This document shows, one piece after another, positions 39,677 through 47,670 of a DNA stretch of 47,670 nt. Location of the stretch: positions 1 to 47,670 of the forward strand of contig NZ_CANRLT010000008.1 in assembly GCF_947631555.1 (NCBI RefSeq). The letters are read 5' to 3'. Position numbers and translations under genes: made by a program. Within the stretch, counting starts at the first letter, position 1. Every line of letters starts with the position of its first letter. The notes below the pieces were generated by a model, which was not told where the DNA came from, ran no database searches, and was given only the letters and a program-made list of their open reading frames with translations. Source of the stretch: an uncultured Mailhella sp. (GTDB lineage: Bacteria; Desulfobacterota; Desulfovibrionia; Desulfovibrionales; Desulfovibrionaceae).

Positions 39677-42600
39677 TGCTTTCCCGCTTTTTTATCCATC
39701 ATCCCATCTTCGCATGGGTGCTGGCCATCATCACCATGCTTTCCGGCGTTCTGGCCATCTTCACCATGCCCATATCGCAGTACCCGGAAGTAGCCTCACC
39801 CTCCATCCGCATCTATACCCTGTACGCCGGCGCTTCACCCACCACGGTGGATCAGACCGTCACGCAGGTCATCGAACAGAACCTGACCGGCATCGACAAC
39901 GTGATCTACATGCAGGGCCAATCCGACTCCTCCGGCACGTCTGAGATCACGCTCACCTTCGCCGTGGGTACCGACCCCGACGTGGCGCACATGCAGGTGC
40001 AGAACAAGGTTCAGCAGGTTCAGTCCCAGCTTCCCCTGGCCGTGCAGAACTACGGCGTCACGGTATCCAAGGGCAATGACAACATGTTCATGGCCATTAC
40101 CCTGTTTTCACCAGACGACACTCAGGAAAACATCGACCTCGCCGACTACATCAGCACCAACATCAAGGACGAAATCAGCCGCACGATGGGCGTCGGCACC
40201 GTGCAAGTCTTTGGCGGCAAGTACGTTATGCGCATCTGGCTCGATGCGGACAAGCTGGCCAAATACAGCCTCACGCCCTCGGACGTGCGCAGCGCCATCT
40301 CCACGCAGAACGCGGAAGTCACCGCTGGACAGCTCGGCTCCAACCAGATCGGCGGGGTCAATGATCAGGCCCTCAACGTCATCATCAAGGCGCAGAGCCT
40401 ACTACGCAACACAACGGACTTCGAAAACGTCCTGCTCAAGGTGACGGAAGACGGCGAAAGGGTTCATATCCGCGACGTGGCCCGCGTCGCCATGGGCACG
40501 GAACACGACGGTATCACGAGCTATTACAACGGGCATCCCGCCTCCGGAATCGGCATCACCCTCGCCCCGGGCGCCAACGGCCTAGAAACAGCGCGGCTGG
40601 TCAAGAACAAGATTGAGGAACTTTCTCACTACTTCCCCGACGGCATGGCCTATGACCTGGCCTTCGACACCACGCCTCCGGTTATCGCCTCCATCAAGGA
40701 AGTGGTCAAAACGCTGGTGGAAGCCATCATCCTCGTCTTCCTCGTCATGTGGCTGTTCCTTCAGAGCTTCCGTGCCACCGTCATTCCCACTATCGCGGTC
40801 CCCGTCGTTCTGCTCGGCACACTGGGCGTGCTTCTAGCCTTTGGGTACAGCATCAACACACTGACGCTGTTCGCCATGGTGCTGGCCATCGGTCTGCTCG
40901 TGGACGACGCCATCGTAGTCGTGGAAAACGTGGAGCGCATCATTGAGGAAGAACACCTCAAGCCTGTGGAAGCAACGGAAAAATCCATGGATCAGATCAG
41001 CTCCTCGCTGATCGGCATCGGTGTGGTGCTCTCCGCCGTGTTCCTGCCCATGGCCTTCATGGGCGGATCCACGGGTGTGATCTACCGGCAGTTCTCCGTG
41101 ACCATCGTCTCGGCCATGACACTGTCCGTGCTAGTGGCTCTGATCCTCACGCCCTCGCTGTGCGCAAGTATGCTCAAGCCGCATACGCAGGGTGCGCAGA
41201 ACGGCATCTTCGGCTGGTTCAACCGCATGTTCACCAGAAACCAGCGCCGCTACACTGGCGGCGTGGCCTCTCTGGCGCAGCGCGGCGGCAGACTGATGAT
41301 CATCTACGCAATGCTCGTCGCCTGCCTCGGACTCGTCTACAAGCAGCTCCCTACCTCCTTCCTGCCTACGGAAGACCAGTGCGCCGTCATCACCATGCTC
41401 CAGATGCCGCCCAACGCCACTCTGGAGCAGACCACGGCACAGCTCAAGCAGGTAGCCGACTACGTCCTCACGGAAGAAAAGGACAGCGTGGACTCCTATA
41501 TGTTCATGGCCGGTTACGGCATGGGCGGCGTGTCGGAAAATACCGGCATGGGCTTCATCAAGCTGAAGGACTATCCGATGCGCACAAAACCCGGTCAGGA
41601 CGCCGCGTCCGTGGCCGCCCGCGTTCGCTCCAGGTTTGCCGGCATCCTCGACGGTCAGTTCATCGCCTCCATCCCGCCGGCCATCATCTCTCTGGGCATG
41701 ACCAACGGCTTTACCATGGAGCTTCAGGACCGAGGCAGCGTGGGTCATGAAAAGCTGAGAGAAGCCGGCATGAAGCTCATGACCTCGGCCTTCGCCAACC
41801 CGCAGATCGCGTACATCTGGCCCACCGGCATGGACGATATCACCCAGTTCAACATCCATCTGGACACCGCCAAGGCCACCAGCATGGGACTGACGCTCGC
41901 CAACGTGAACTCCGACATATCCACCCTGCTCGGCGGCACCTACGTCAATGACTTCGTGCATAACGAGCGCGTGAAGAAGGTGTACGTGCAGGGGGACGCC
42001 GACGTACGCCGTACGCCCGAAAGCCTCAACCGCATCCAATTCCGCAATCAGCGCGGAGAAATGGTGCCCTTCAACGCGGTGTACTCCACGGACTGGGCCT
42101 TCGGTCCCGCCGTTCTCCAGCGCTACAACGCCATGGCCGCCCTCGAATATCAGGGCGAACCCATACCGGGCGTCGCATCCGGTGACGCCATGGCCATCAT
42201 GGAAGAAGAAGTGCGCAAACTCGGCAGCGATTTCGGCATTGAATGGACCAGCCTTTCCTTCCAGGAAAAAATGGCCGGCTCTCAGACGACCGTGCTGTAT
42301 TCCCTGTCCGTGCTGGTCGTCTTTCTCGCCCTTGCGGCCCTGTATGAAAGCTGGTCCATCCCCTTCGCCGTGCTGCTCGTCATCCCTCTCGGCATTCTGG
42401 GCGCCGTGCTCGGCACCTACTTCAGCAAGTCACTCACTAACGATGTGTACTTCCAGGTAGGTCTTCTGGCCGTGATGGGTCTCTCGTCGAAAAACGCCAT
42501 TCTGATCGTTGAGTTCGCCCGAAACCTCAGAGAAGAAGGCCGCAGCCTCATCGACGCCACGGTGGAAGCCTGCCGTCTGCGTCTGCGTCCCATCCTCATG

Positions 42601-42813
42601 ACCTCGCTGGCCTTCGGTCTGGGCGTACTGCCCATGATGTCGGCCTCCGGTGCGGGGGCGGCATCTCAGCACGCCGTGGGTACGGCCGTGTTCTGGGGTA
42701 CGGTATGCGCCACCTGCCTCGGCATCTTCTTCATTCCTACCTTCTTCGTGGTGGTGAACAACGTCACCCACTGGTTCCGCAGCCGCCTGAAGCATACGCC
42801 AAGGTATCATTGA
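39676..42813 (+). CDS. RND multidrug efflux pump (HAE1, AcrB type)
   Basis: A 1045-aa inner-membrane transporter with the two-repeat RND layout: 12 transmembrane segments and two large periplasmic loops. MLSRFFIHHPIFAWVLAIITM is the usual opening. Proton-relay Asp410-Asp411 lie in LLVDDAIVVVENVERI, and the partner lysine in GLSSKNAILIVEF. It is in an operon with the adaptor (1-bp overlap) and the outer-membrane channel, so a complete pump can form. Likely substrates are hydrophobic drugs, bile acids or detergents; this is a family inference. Confidence 0.97.
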   Translation: MLSRFFIHHPIFAWVLAIITMLSGVLAIFTMPISQYPEVASPSIRIYTLYAGASPTTVDQTVTQVIEQNLTGIDNVIYMQGQSDSSGTSEITLTFAVGTDPDVAHMQVQNKVQQVQSQLPLAVQNYGVTVSKGNDNMFMAITLFSPDDTQENIDLADYISTNIKDEISRTMGVGTVQVFGGKYVMRIWLDADKLAKYSLTPSDVRSAISTQNAEVTAGQLGSNQIGGVNDQALNVIIKAQSLLRNTTDFENVLLKVTEDGERVHIRDVARVAMGTEHDGITSYYNGHPASGIGITLAPGANGLETARLVKNKIEELSHYFPDGMAYDLAFDTTPPVIASIKEVVKTLVEAIILVFLVMWLFLQSFRATVIPTIAVPVVLLGTLGVLLAFGYSINTLTLFAMVLAIGLLVDDAIVVVENVERIIEEEHLKPVEATEKSMDQISSSLIGIGVVLSAVFLPMAFMGGSTGVIYRQFSVTIVSAMTLSVLVALILTPSLCASMLKPHTQGAQNGIFGWFNRMFTRNQRRYTGGVASLAQRGGRLMIIYAMLVACLGLVYKQLPTSFLPTEDQCAVITMLQMPPNATLEQTTAQLKQVADYVLTEEKDSVDSYMFMAGYGMGGVSENTGMGFIKLKDYPMRTKPGQDAASVAARVRSRFAGILDGQFIASIPPAIISLGMTNGFTMELQDRGSVGHEKLREAGMKLMTSAFANPQIAYIWPTGMDDITQFNIHLDTAKATSMGLTLANVNSDISTLLGGTYVNDFVHNERVKKVYVQGDADVRRTPESLNRIQFRNQRGEMVPFNAVYSTDWAFGPAVLQRYNAMAALEYQGEPIPGVASGDAMAIMEEEVRKLGSDFGIEWTSLSFQEKMAGSQTTVLYSLSVLVVFLALAALYESWSIPFAVLLVIPLGILGAVLGTYFSKSLTNDVYFQVGLLAVMGLSSKNAILIVEFARNLREEGRSLIDATVEACRLRLRPILMTSLAFGLGVLPMMSASGAGAASQHAVGTAVFWGTVCATCLGIFFIPTFFVVVNNVTHWFRSRLKHTPRYH

Positions 42814-42819
42814 TCCACC

Positions 42820-42894
42820 GCCGGAAGCACGGCTTCCGGCCCTGCATGGAAGAAGACGCCCTCACGGTTCGCCGTGAAGGGCGTCTTCACTTTT
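42820..42894 (+). terminator. Tandem hairpins ending the RND operon
   Basis: GCCGGAAGC/GCTTCCGGC (42820-42840) is followed by a long stem at 42852-42888 with a TTCG loop and one bulge, then TTTT. The second hairpin is a strong terminator for the plus strand and lies between the convergent pump and hypothetical genes. Confidence 0.9.
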
Positions 42895-42912
42895 CCCTGC
42901 GCGGGGAAAGCC

Positions 42913-43404
42913 TCAGTCCAGCGCGTAGTCGTACTGTTCGAGCTTGTCCAGCACGGCGGACAGAATCATGGCCATGATGCCGGAGACCGTGGCCGCCGTC
43001 TTTGCGGGCACATCCGTGATGTCCTTGTCCAGAAGACGGCGGAAAAACACCGCCGGGCATTCCTGCGTTCTTGTCCGCACGAGCGGTTCTGAATAGGCGC
43101 GAAAAGCGCCGTCCACAAAAGCGTCCGCCTGCTCCTGGGTATAGCCGAGCTGCTTCAGCATGTCCTGTGTAGAGCGCAGGTAGGCCACCACGACCACGTT
43201 GGGAGCCTGCACCATAAGCCCGTAGAGCACGGCGGCATGGACAAAGGCGCGCCATTCCAGAAGCAGCCTGCGGATCTCCTCTTCTGAGGAACAGGGCAGG
43301 CCGGAGCGTGCGGCCATGAGGAGCACTCCGTCCCGTCCGGAGTTGAGAGAAAAAAGAATGGCTGCGGCTTCGACGGCCTGAGCCACGGAAAGTCTTCGTT
43401 TCAT
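42913..43404 (-). CDS. Hypothetical protein downstream of the MFS exporter
   Basis: A 163-aa, mostly alpha-helical protein I do not recognise. It starts MKRRLSVAQAV with GAGG 6 bp upstream; an in-frame ATG 15 bp earlier is possible. It has no signal peptide, only moderately hydrophobic helices (AVLYGLMVQAPNVVVVAYL and GIMAMILSAVLDKL) and a polar middle. It begins 40 bp after the MFS gene on the same strand, so the two are probably cotranscribed. The codon use is like that of its neighbours, which supports a real gene. Confidence 0.75.
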   Translation of the reverse strand: MKRRLSVAQAVEAAAILFSLNSGRDGVLLMAARSGLPCSSEEEIRRLLLEWRAFVHAAVLYGLMVQAPNVVVVAYLRSTQDMLKQLGYTQEQADAFVDGAFRAYSEPLVRTRTQECPAVFFRRLLDKDITDVPAKTAATVSGIMAMILSAVLDKLEQYDYALD

Positions 43405-43444
43405 AATCAGCCTCGGCATTCCTTGTTTCGCGCTCCACCGCGGC

Positions 43445-44854
43445 TTACATTCCACGCGTGTGCCCGTTCTGCGGCGCACGGCTCAGCATGTGCGCTCCGT
43501 CCTGTGCGTGCAAAAGCCTGAAGACAAGCGCGGAAAGCATGGTCATTACCCCCACGGCAATAAAGGTGGCGTGCAGGGAATAAAGCTCTGTGCCCGAAAG
43601 GGAGAAAAAGCGCAGCAGCGCCGTGCTGATGGCCACCCCGAAGCTGAGGCAGAGGTTCTGGGCCACGGAAAGCAGGCTGTTGCCATCGCTGGCGAGTTCT
43701 CCGGGCAGATCCCCCAGTGTGATGGTATTCATGGAGGTGAACTGTCCGGACATGAGCATTCCTTGAACAAAAAGCTGTGCCACAAGCAAGAGTATCGACC
43801 AGCCGGGCTCCTGAAGGCTCATCAGCATGTACACGCCGCCGATGGAAATCGTAAAAAACATGAGCGTGTGCCGGTAGCCGAAACGATTAAGTACGCGGAG
43901 CACCAGCGTCTTGGCCATGATCGAACCCACGGCCGGAGCGAGGAGCAGCATTCCGGCCACGTCCGCAGGGTAGTTCAGCCCCACCTGAAGCATGAGCGGA
44001 ACAAGGAAGGGAATGCTGCCGATGCCAAGACGCGCAACCATGTTTCCCGAAATGCCCACGGCAAAGGTGCGTATACGGAAGACCTTCAGAGAAATGAGCG
44101 GAGACGGCGAGCGCAGTCCGTGCCGCACATAGGCCGCCACACAAAGAAACCCGCCGGCCATCAGGGAGAGCGCCAGCGGAAGGGAAGCCGTTTTGCCGCC
44201 GGTATATTCCATGCCGATGGTCAGGAGCAAAACGCCCGCCCCTATGAGCAGAAATCCCGGAAGATCAAAGGAGCCGCGCTCCTGCCGGAAGTCCGGGAAT
44301 TTTTTTACGGAGACCAGAAGCCCAAGAACGCAGAGCGGAATATTGACGAGGAAGATCCAGTGCCAGGAAGCGTAGGTGACGAGCCAGCCGCCGAGCAGCG
44401 GGCCTACCACAGGCCCTATGAGGCCCGGTATGGTCACAAAGTTGAACACCTGCACGAAGTCGTGGGGCGTGTAGGCGCGCAGGAGTGCCAGCCGCGAAAC
44501 GGGAACCATCATGGCTCCGCCCACGCCCTGCACGATGCGCGCTGACACGAGCGCCGGCAGGGAGGGGGAAAGCGCGCAGAGCAGTGACCCCAGGCCGAAG
44601 AGAAACACCGCTCCCATGAAGACCTTTTTCGTACCGCAGCGATCCGCCAGCCAGCCGCTCACGGGTATGAGCAGGGCCACGGTGAGCGTATAGCTGATGA
44701 CCGCCATCTGCATGGAAAAGGGCGAACGGTGCATGTCCGCGGCGATAGTGGGCAGCGCCGTATTGAGTACGGTGCTGTCCAGCATCTGCATGAACATGGC
44801 CGCCGCCGTGATCATGGGCAGTCCGGTCAGGACGACTTTTGCGGTAAGCGCCAT
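43445..44854 (-). CDS. MFS drug exporter, DHA2 family (EmrB/MdtD-like)
   Basis: A 469-aa transporter with about 13-14 membrane segments. MLDSTVLNTALPTIAADM in the first segment is the DHA2 motif (Asp and the ALP stretch), GWLADRCGTKKVF is MFS motif A, and ARIVQGVGGAMMVPVSR matches the motif between segments 4 and 5. The family exports drugs or metabolites by proton antiport. GGGGAGAG lies 8 bp before the ATG. No EmrA-type adaptor is adjacent, so it resembles the single-component MdtD type. Substrate unknown. Confidence 0.93.
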   Translation of the reverse strand: MALTAKVVLTGLPMITAAAMFMQMLDSTVLNTALPTIAADMHRSPFSMQMAVISYTLTVALLIPVSGWLADRCGTKKVFMGAVFLFGLGSLLCALSPSLPALVSARIVQGVGGAMMVPVSRLALLRAYTPHDFVQVFNFVTIPGLIGPVVGPLLGGWLVTYASWHWIFLVNIPLCVLGLLVSVKKFPDFRQERGSFDLPGFLLIGAGVLLLTIGMEYTGGKTASLPLALSLMAGGFLCVAAYVRHGLRSPSPLISLKVFRIRTFAVGISGNMVARLGIGSIPFLVPLMLQVGLNYPADVAGMLLLAPAVGSIMAKTLVLRVLNRFGYRHTLMFFTISIGGVYMLMSLQEPGWSILLLVAQLFVQGMLMSGQFTSMNTITLGDLPGELASDGNSLLSVAQNLCLSFGVAISTALLRFFSLSGTELYSLHATFIAVGVMTMLSALVFRLLHAQDGAHMLSRAPQNGHTRGM

Positions 44855-45012
44855 AGCGTTCTCTCCCCGGCGTCAGAGCGGTTACCGGACGCAGCGGGAG
44901 TTTTTCTCCGTACAAAGACGGTCGGGAACAAAGTGATAAGGCAGGAAGGGAGACGCCGCCTGGCGGCTCCCCCTCTGCAATAAAAGAAGGCTAGCCTCTT
45001 CCTGCCCTTTGT

Positions 45013-45708
45013 TCAAGAGCGCAGGCAGCAGCCCGATCCGTCCAGTCCGCAGGCCTGCCCCGAAACCTGTGCCTCCGCCCCGGTATCGGACAGAGCCTTG
45101 CCGATAAGTGCAGCCACGGTATCGTAAGGCGCAAAGCCCCGGGCTACGGCGTGAAGCGCCGCGCCTTCCTTGACGAAGAGCGAGGGATAGACCACGAAAT
45201 CCCCAAGTATGTCTTCGGCTTCGGCCATCTCGCGGGATGCCTTTTCCCTGACGGCAGAAGAGGCAAGAGCCTGCTCGAGCGCGGCAGCATCCACGCCCCA
45301 GCGCCGGGCAACGTCCACCTGAACGTTCAGGGCGAGCACGTCCAGGCCTTCACCGTAAAAGGCGTCCTGAAACGCCTCCATCTGCTCCAACGCATGTCCC
45401 GGCGCAAGAGTTTTGAGCGCGGCCATGAGCTGCGCTGAACGGGAAGAGTCCATGAGTACACTGCGTTCCGGGCAGAGGATGTCGAAAAAGCCTTGCCCGG
45501 CGGCGCGGCCTGTGGTGCCGGCCAGACGCTGGAAAAAGGCGTGAAGGCGGGGCGTACCCATGGCCGAGGTCTGTTCGGGCTCGTCCACAAGGTTCCCGCA
45601 CAGGACGCGGACAGGAAGACCATACGCGGCGGTCAGCCTGCGCAGCACAGGCGCAAAGCCGTAGCACCACGGGCAGAAAACGTCGGTGATATAGATGAAG
45701 GATGCCAT
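45013..45708 (-). CDS. DsbA/FrnE-family thioredoxin-fold protein with Cys-rich tail
   Basis: A 231-aa thioredoxin-fold protein with an inserted helical domain. The redox motif FCPWC is at residues 9-13, right after the first strand. The cis-proline segment is FVVYPSLFV near 174. No signal peptide is seen, so it is probably cytoplasmic like FrnE. The last residues contain C-x6-C-C (ACGLDGSGCC), unusual for the family. I start at MASFIYITD, which fits the fold; an earlier ATG (45864) lacks a ribosome site. It follows a permease and an ArsR-type regulator on the same strand. It may handle metal(loid)-thiol adducts, which is inference. Confidence 0.82.
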   Translation of the reverse strand: MASFIYITDVFCPWCYGFAPVLRRLTAAYGLPVRVLCGNLVDEPEQTSAMGTPRLHAFFQRLAGTTGRAAGQGFFDILCPERSVLMDSSRSAQLMAALKTLAPGHALEQMEAFQDAFYGEGLDVLALNVQVDVARRWGVDAAALEQALASSAVREKASREMAEAEDILGDFVVYPSLFVKEGAALHAVARGFAPYDTVAALIGKALSDTGAEAQVSGQACGLDGSGCCLRS

Positions 45709-45876
45709 GCCTTCAGATACCGCAAAACACACGGATATCCAAGAAAAAAATCCCGCTCCCGCGGCTGTGCCGCAAAGCCGTCCTTTCCACACCCGGACAA
45801 CGGGGGTTCCGTGAAGTCCGGCCTTATGTGGAGCGGCGGTCTGCCGCTGTTTCAGGGAGTCCATGCCGTGCGCCGG

Positions 45877-47007
45877 TCAGAAAAGCACTCCCTGAAGCGT
45901 GTTGAGCGCCCAGCCCGCAAGAGTGAACATCACCCACAGATAGCCGATGAAGACCGCCTGGAGCCGGTTCGTCATCACCTGTTTCAGCATGACGACTTCA
46001 GGAATGCTGGCAGCAACGGCGCTCATGCAGAAGGCCAGCGTGGTTCCCACGGGCATTCCCTTGCCCAGAAGCCCTTCCATGACGGGCACTATGCCCGTAA
46101 CGCTGGAATACAGGGGAATCCCTGCGATCACCGCCGCCGGCACCGTCCACCACTGCCCGGTGCCCAGATGTTCCTCAAACCAGTTTGCGGGCACAAGGCC
46201 GTGTATGGCCGCGCCGATGCACACGCCGGCAATGATCCATTTCCACACGCGTCTGAAGATGGAAACCGTCTCTCCCCAGGCGAAACGGTGCCTCTGGTAC
46301 ACGGAAAGCCTGGAACGCCGCCGGGAAAGCGTCAACGGCAGGAGCGGCGTTTTCATGGCATCGCGCACAAGGGGCTGAAGCCACCTGTCCGCCCTTATCG
46401 CGTCCATGAAGCAGCCTCCGGCTATCCCCGCACCTATGCCGATGCCGGCATACACAACGGTGAACTTCCATCCCAGCAGGCCCCACAGGAGTACCACGGC
46501 AACTTCATTGATGATGGGCGACGTGATGAGAAAGGCCATGGTTATGCCGAGGGGAATGCCCGCCGAGGTAAAACCGAGAAAAAGCGGCACGCTGGAGCAG
46601 GAACAAAACGGCGACACTGCTCCGAACAACGCCGCAAGCACATAGCCCAGCCCCCGCTTCCTGCCCGCCAGAAAAGCGCGCACCCGCTCCGGATTCAGCC
46701 CAGCGCGCAGCCAGGCGATGACATAGATGAGTGCCACGAGCAGAAGCAGAATCTTCACCGTGTCATAGAGGAAAAACTGAAGCGCCGCAGCGAAGGGTGA
46801 ATCTGCCGCGAGGCCAGACAGGTTGAACACCAGCCAGCCCGACACCGCTTCCGCCTGCATGTACACGCCAGCCCAGAGCAGCGCGAGAAGGACCATGCTT
46901 ACCCCATAGCGCAAAAGCCAGCGGACTTCCGCCTTGTCCACGCCGTTCATCCCCTGCTCCCCAGTACCGTTTCCGGCTGTCTGCGCCGATTGGAAAGCCT
47001 CTTTCAT
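45877..47007 (-). CDS. Permease of the DUF318/ArsP family
   Basis: A 376-aa membrane protein with about eight transmembrane segments in two halves. The conserved cysteine motif SPFCSCSSVPLFLGFTSAGIP (~residue 130) and FLITSPIINEVAVVLL (~158) define the family, as does GIPLYSSVTGIVPVMEGLLGKGMP in the second half. Some members (ArsP) export organoarsenicals such as methylarsenite; others are uncharacterised permeases. An ArsR-type regulator gene lies 61 bp upstream and a thiol-redox protein downstream, consistent with metalloid resistance. GAGG lies 6 bp before the ATG. Confidence 0.88.
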   Translation of the reverse strand: MKEAFQSAQTAGNGTGEQGMNGVDKAEVRWLLRYGVSMVLLALLWAGVYMQAEAVSGWLVFNLSGLAADSPFAAALQFFLYDTVKILLLLVALIYVIAWLRAGLNPERVRAFLAGRKRGLGYVLAALFGAVSPFCSCSSVPLFLGFTSAGIPLGITMAFLITSPIINEVAVVLLWGLLGWKFTVVYAGIGIGAGIAGGCFMDAIRADRWLQPLVRDAMKTPLLPLTLSRRRSRLSVYQRHRFAWGETVSIFRRVWKWIIAGVCIGAAIHGLVPANWFEEHLGTGQWWTVPAAVIAGIPLYSSVTGIVPVMEGLLGKGMPVGTTLAFCMSAVAASIPEVVMLKQVMTNRLQAVFIGYLWVMFTLAGWALNTLQGVLF

Positions 47008-47017
47008 GAAAGCCTCT

Positions 47018-47047
47018 TATTGATAATCGTTGAACTATTGAAATATT
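47018..47047. promoter_or_regulatory. AT-rich box before the permease gene, candidate ArsR operator
   Basis: Between the regulator and permease genes lies an AT-rich block with three TTGA repeats starting at 47020, 47030 and 47038. ArsR-type operators are often AT-rich and repetitive, and this position would suit repression of the permease. The call is weak. Confidence 0.3.
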
Positions 47048-47068
47048 ACTCCGAAAAAAAGCTGTTCT

Positions 47069-47419
47069 TCATGGAGCCTTAAAAAACTCCGGAGCTATGC
47101 CGCTCGCCTCACGGAGCTTCCGGCAGCATTCCGGCTTGCCGGAGCAGCACTCCGCCGTCAGGTAGGCGATGATTTCCAGCATCAGCGGGATGGACGCCCG
47201 ATAGCGCTGGAAACGCCCTTCACGCTCCACCGTGACAAGACCGCTCTGGACAAGCCCCTTGAGGTGAAAGGAAAGATTCGTGGCAGGCAGTTTGAGCAGC
47301 CTCGCGATATCTCCGGCAACCAATCCGTCCGGCGCATACCGGACGAGCAGCCGGAAGGCATCGAGACGCACTTCCGATGCCAGAGCTTCAAAAATTTTGC
47401 CTGCTTCCCTGCTTTCCAT
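47069..47419 (-). CDS. arsR: ArsR-family metalloregulator
   Basis: A 116-aa winged-helix repressor. The helix-turn-helix is at LVAGDIARLLKLPATNLSFHLKGLVQSGLV (~33-62) with a wing at VEREGRFQRY. The C-terminal region has two cysteine pairs, CCSGKPECC (~93-101), as in ArsR types that bind arsenite or antimonite through C-terminal thiols. No Cys lies in the DNA-binding helix as in the E. coli type. It heads the permease/thiol-protein cluster and probably represses it until metalloid binds. The metal specificity is inferred. Confidence 0.92.
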   Translation of the reverse strand: MESREAGKIFEALASEVRLDAFRLLVRYAPDGLVAGDIARLLKLPATNLSFHLKGLVQSGLVTVEREGRFQRYRASIPLMLEIIAYLTAECCSGKPECCRKLREASGIAPEFFKAP

Positions 47420-47596
47420 GTTTCAACTCTCTCCCGGCCCGCCTTCGTGACTGCCCCTGCAGCCGACAGGCAGGAATCGTGCGGATTAACTCTCCCTGAA
47501 GAAAGCGTCTCCGGAAAAGGATGTCATCGGCTCCGCCGTTTTGTTCTTCACTCGTTTCCCTCTGCAGGGGAAACGTTCACACCTCAAGGAAATGTT
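47420..47596. other. Region upstream of arsR
   Basis: No gene or clear operator is visible. A short inverted repeat, GTTTCCC/GGGAAAC, is at about 47557-47575. Confidence 0.4.
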
Positions 47597-47670
47597 GAGC
47601 AATAATGTAGCAAAGCCCTTCAGGGCGGGGTGGGGTTCTATCGGCCTAAAGGCCGAGGTCTCAAACCATA
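47597..47670 (+). repeat. Hairpin repeat, copy 3 (cut by window end)
   Basis: The first 30 bp match copy 1 from 10217. The sequence then jumps to the part of copy 1 after its second GCCCTTCAGGGC, so 75 bp are missing exactly between two direct repeats of that 12-mer. It continues through CGGCCT/AGGCCG to AGGTCTCAAACCATA, where the window stops. This suggests deletion by slippage or homologous pairing. Confidence 0.75.

Overview
The window is about 47.7 kb of high-GC DNA with dense coding on both strands. The gene content suggests a strict or near-strict anaerobe of the Desulfovibrionaceae type. The main reason is the oxygen-defence cluster: a class II desulfoferrodoxin, rubredoxins, a flavodiiron rubredoxin:oxygen oxidoreductase with the D. 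gigas ROO ligand positions, and cytochrome bd. The carboxynorspermidine route to spermidine agrees with this. The family assignment is an inference from gene content, not a phylogenetic result.

Layout. (1) Positions 1-1250: a low-GC stretch with a 25-bp inverted repeat pair around a ~219-bp segment, next to a small serine recombinase gene. It looks like an invertible promoter switch whose target lies off the left edge. (2) 1251-10050: rpoC and rpoB on the minus strand with a strong terminator. rplJ-rplL are absent upstream of rpoB; there is instead a ~220-nt leader with a terminator-like hairpin. (3) 10217-10371: a multi-hairpin repeat, with relatives at 23193 and 47597. (4) 10630-13782: pdxST (vitamin B6) divergent from a MocR-type regulator whose PLP-binding lysine position is Glu. 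(5) 13839-17091: a TauE-type exporter, a LysO-type lysine exporter, YebC and RlmE. (6) 17380-22312: the oxygen/superoxide detoxification cluster. (7) 22313-23650: an AT-rich island with a VOC-family gene and the second repeat copy. (8) 23706-28572: secA, rlpA and dinB. (9) 28772-33402: the polyamine operon speA, carboxynorspermidine dehydrogenase, slyX, carboxynorspermidine decarboxylase. (10) 33428-35801: thiD and a NhaD/ArsB-like antiporter. (11) 35909-42813: a LysR regulator divergent from a complete RND efflux operon. (12) 42913-47419: a DHA2 MFS exporter with an unknown small protein, then an ArsR regulator, a permease and a DsbA/FrnE-like thiol protein. The window ends inside the third repeat copy.

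How the genes fit together. Dfx reduces superoxide, the rubredoxins carry electrons, Roo reduces O2 to water in the cytoplasm, and CydAB does so at the membrane. SpeA makes agmatine, and the two later enzymes make spermidine from putrescine; the agmatine-to-putrescine step is not in this window. PdxS and PdxT form the PLP synthase next to a probable PLP-sensing regulator. The right end is rich in export and metalloid functions.

The most notable observations are the probable inverton at the left edge, the three-copy hairpin repeat with covarying stems, the missing lysine in the PdxR-like protein, and the separation of rpoBC from the ribosomal-protein genes.
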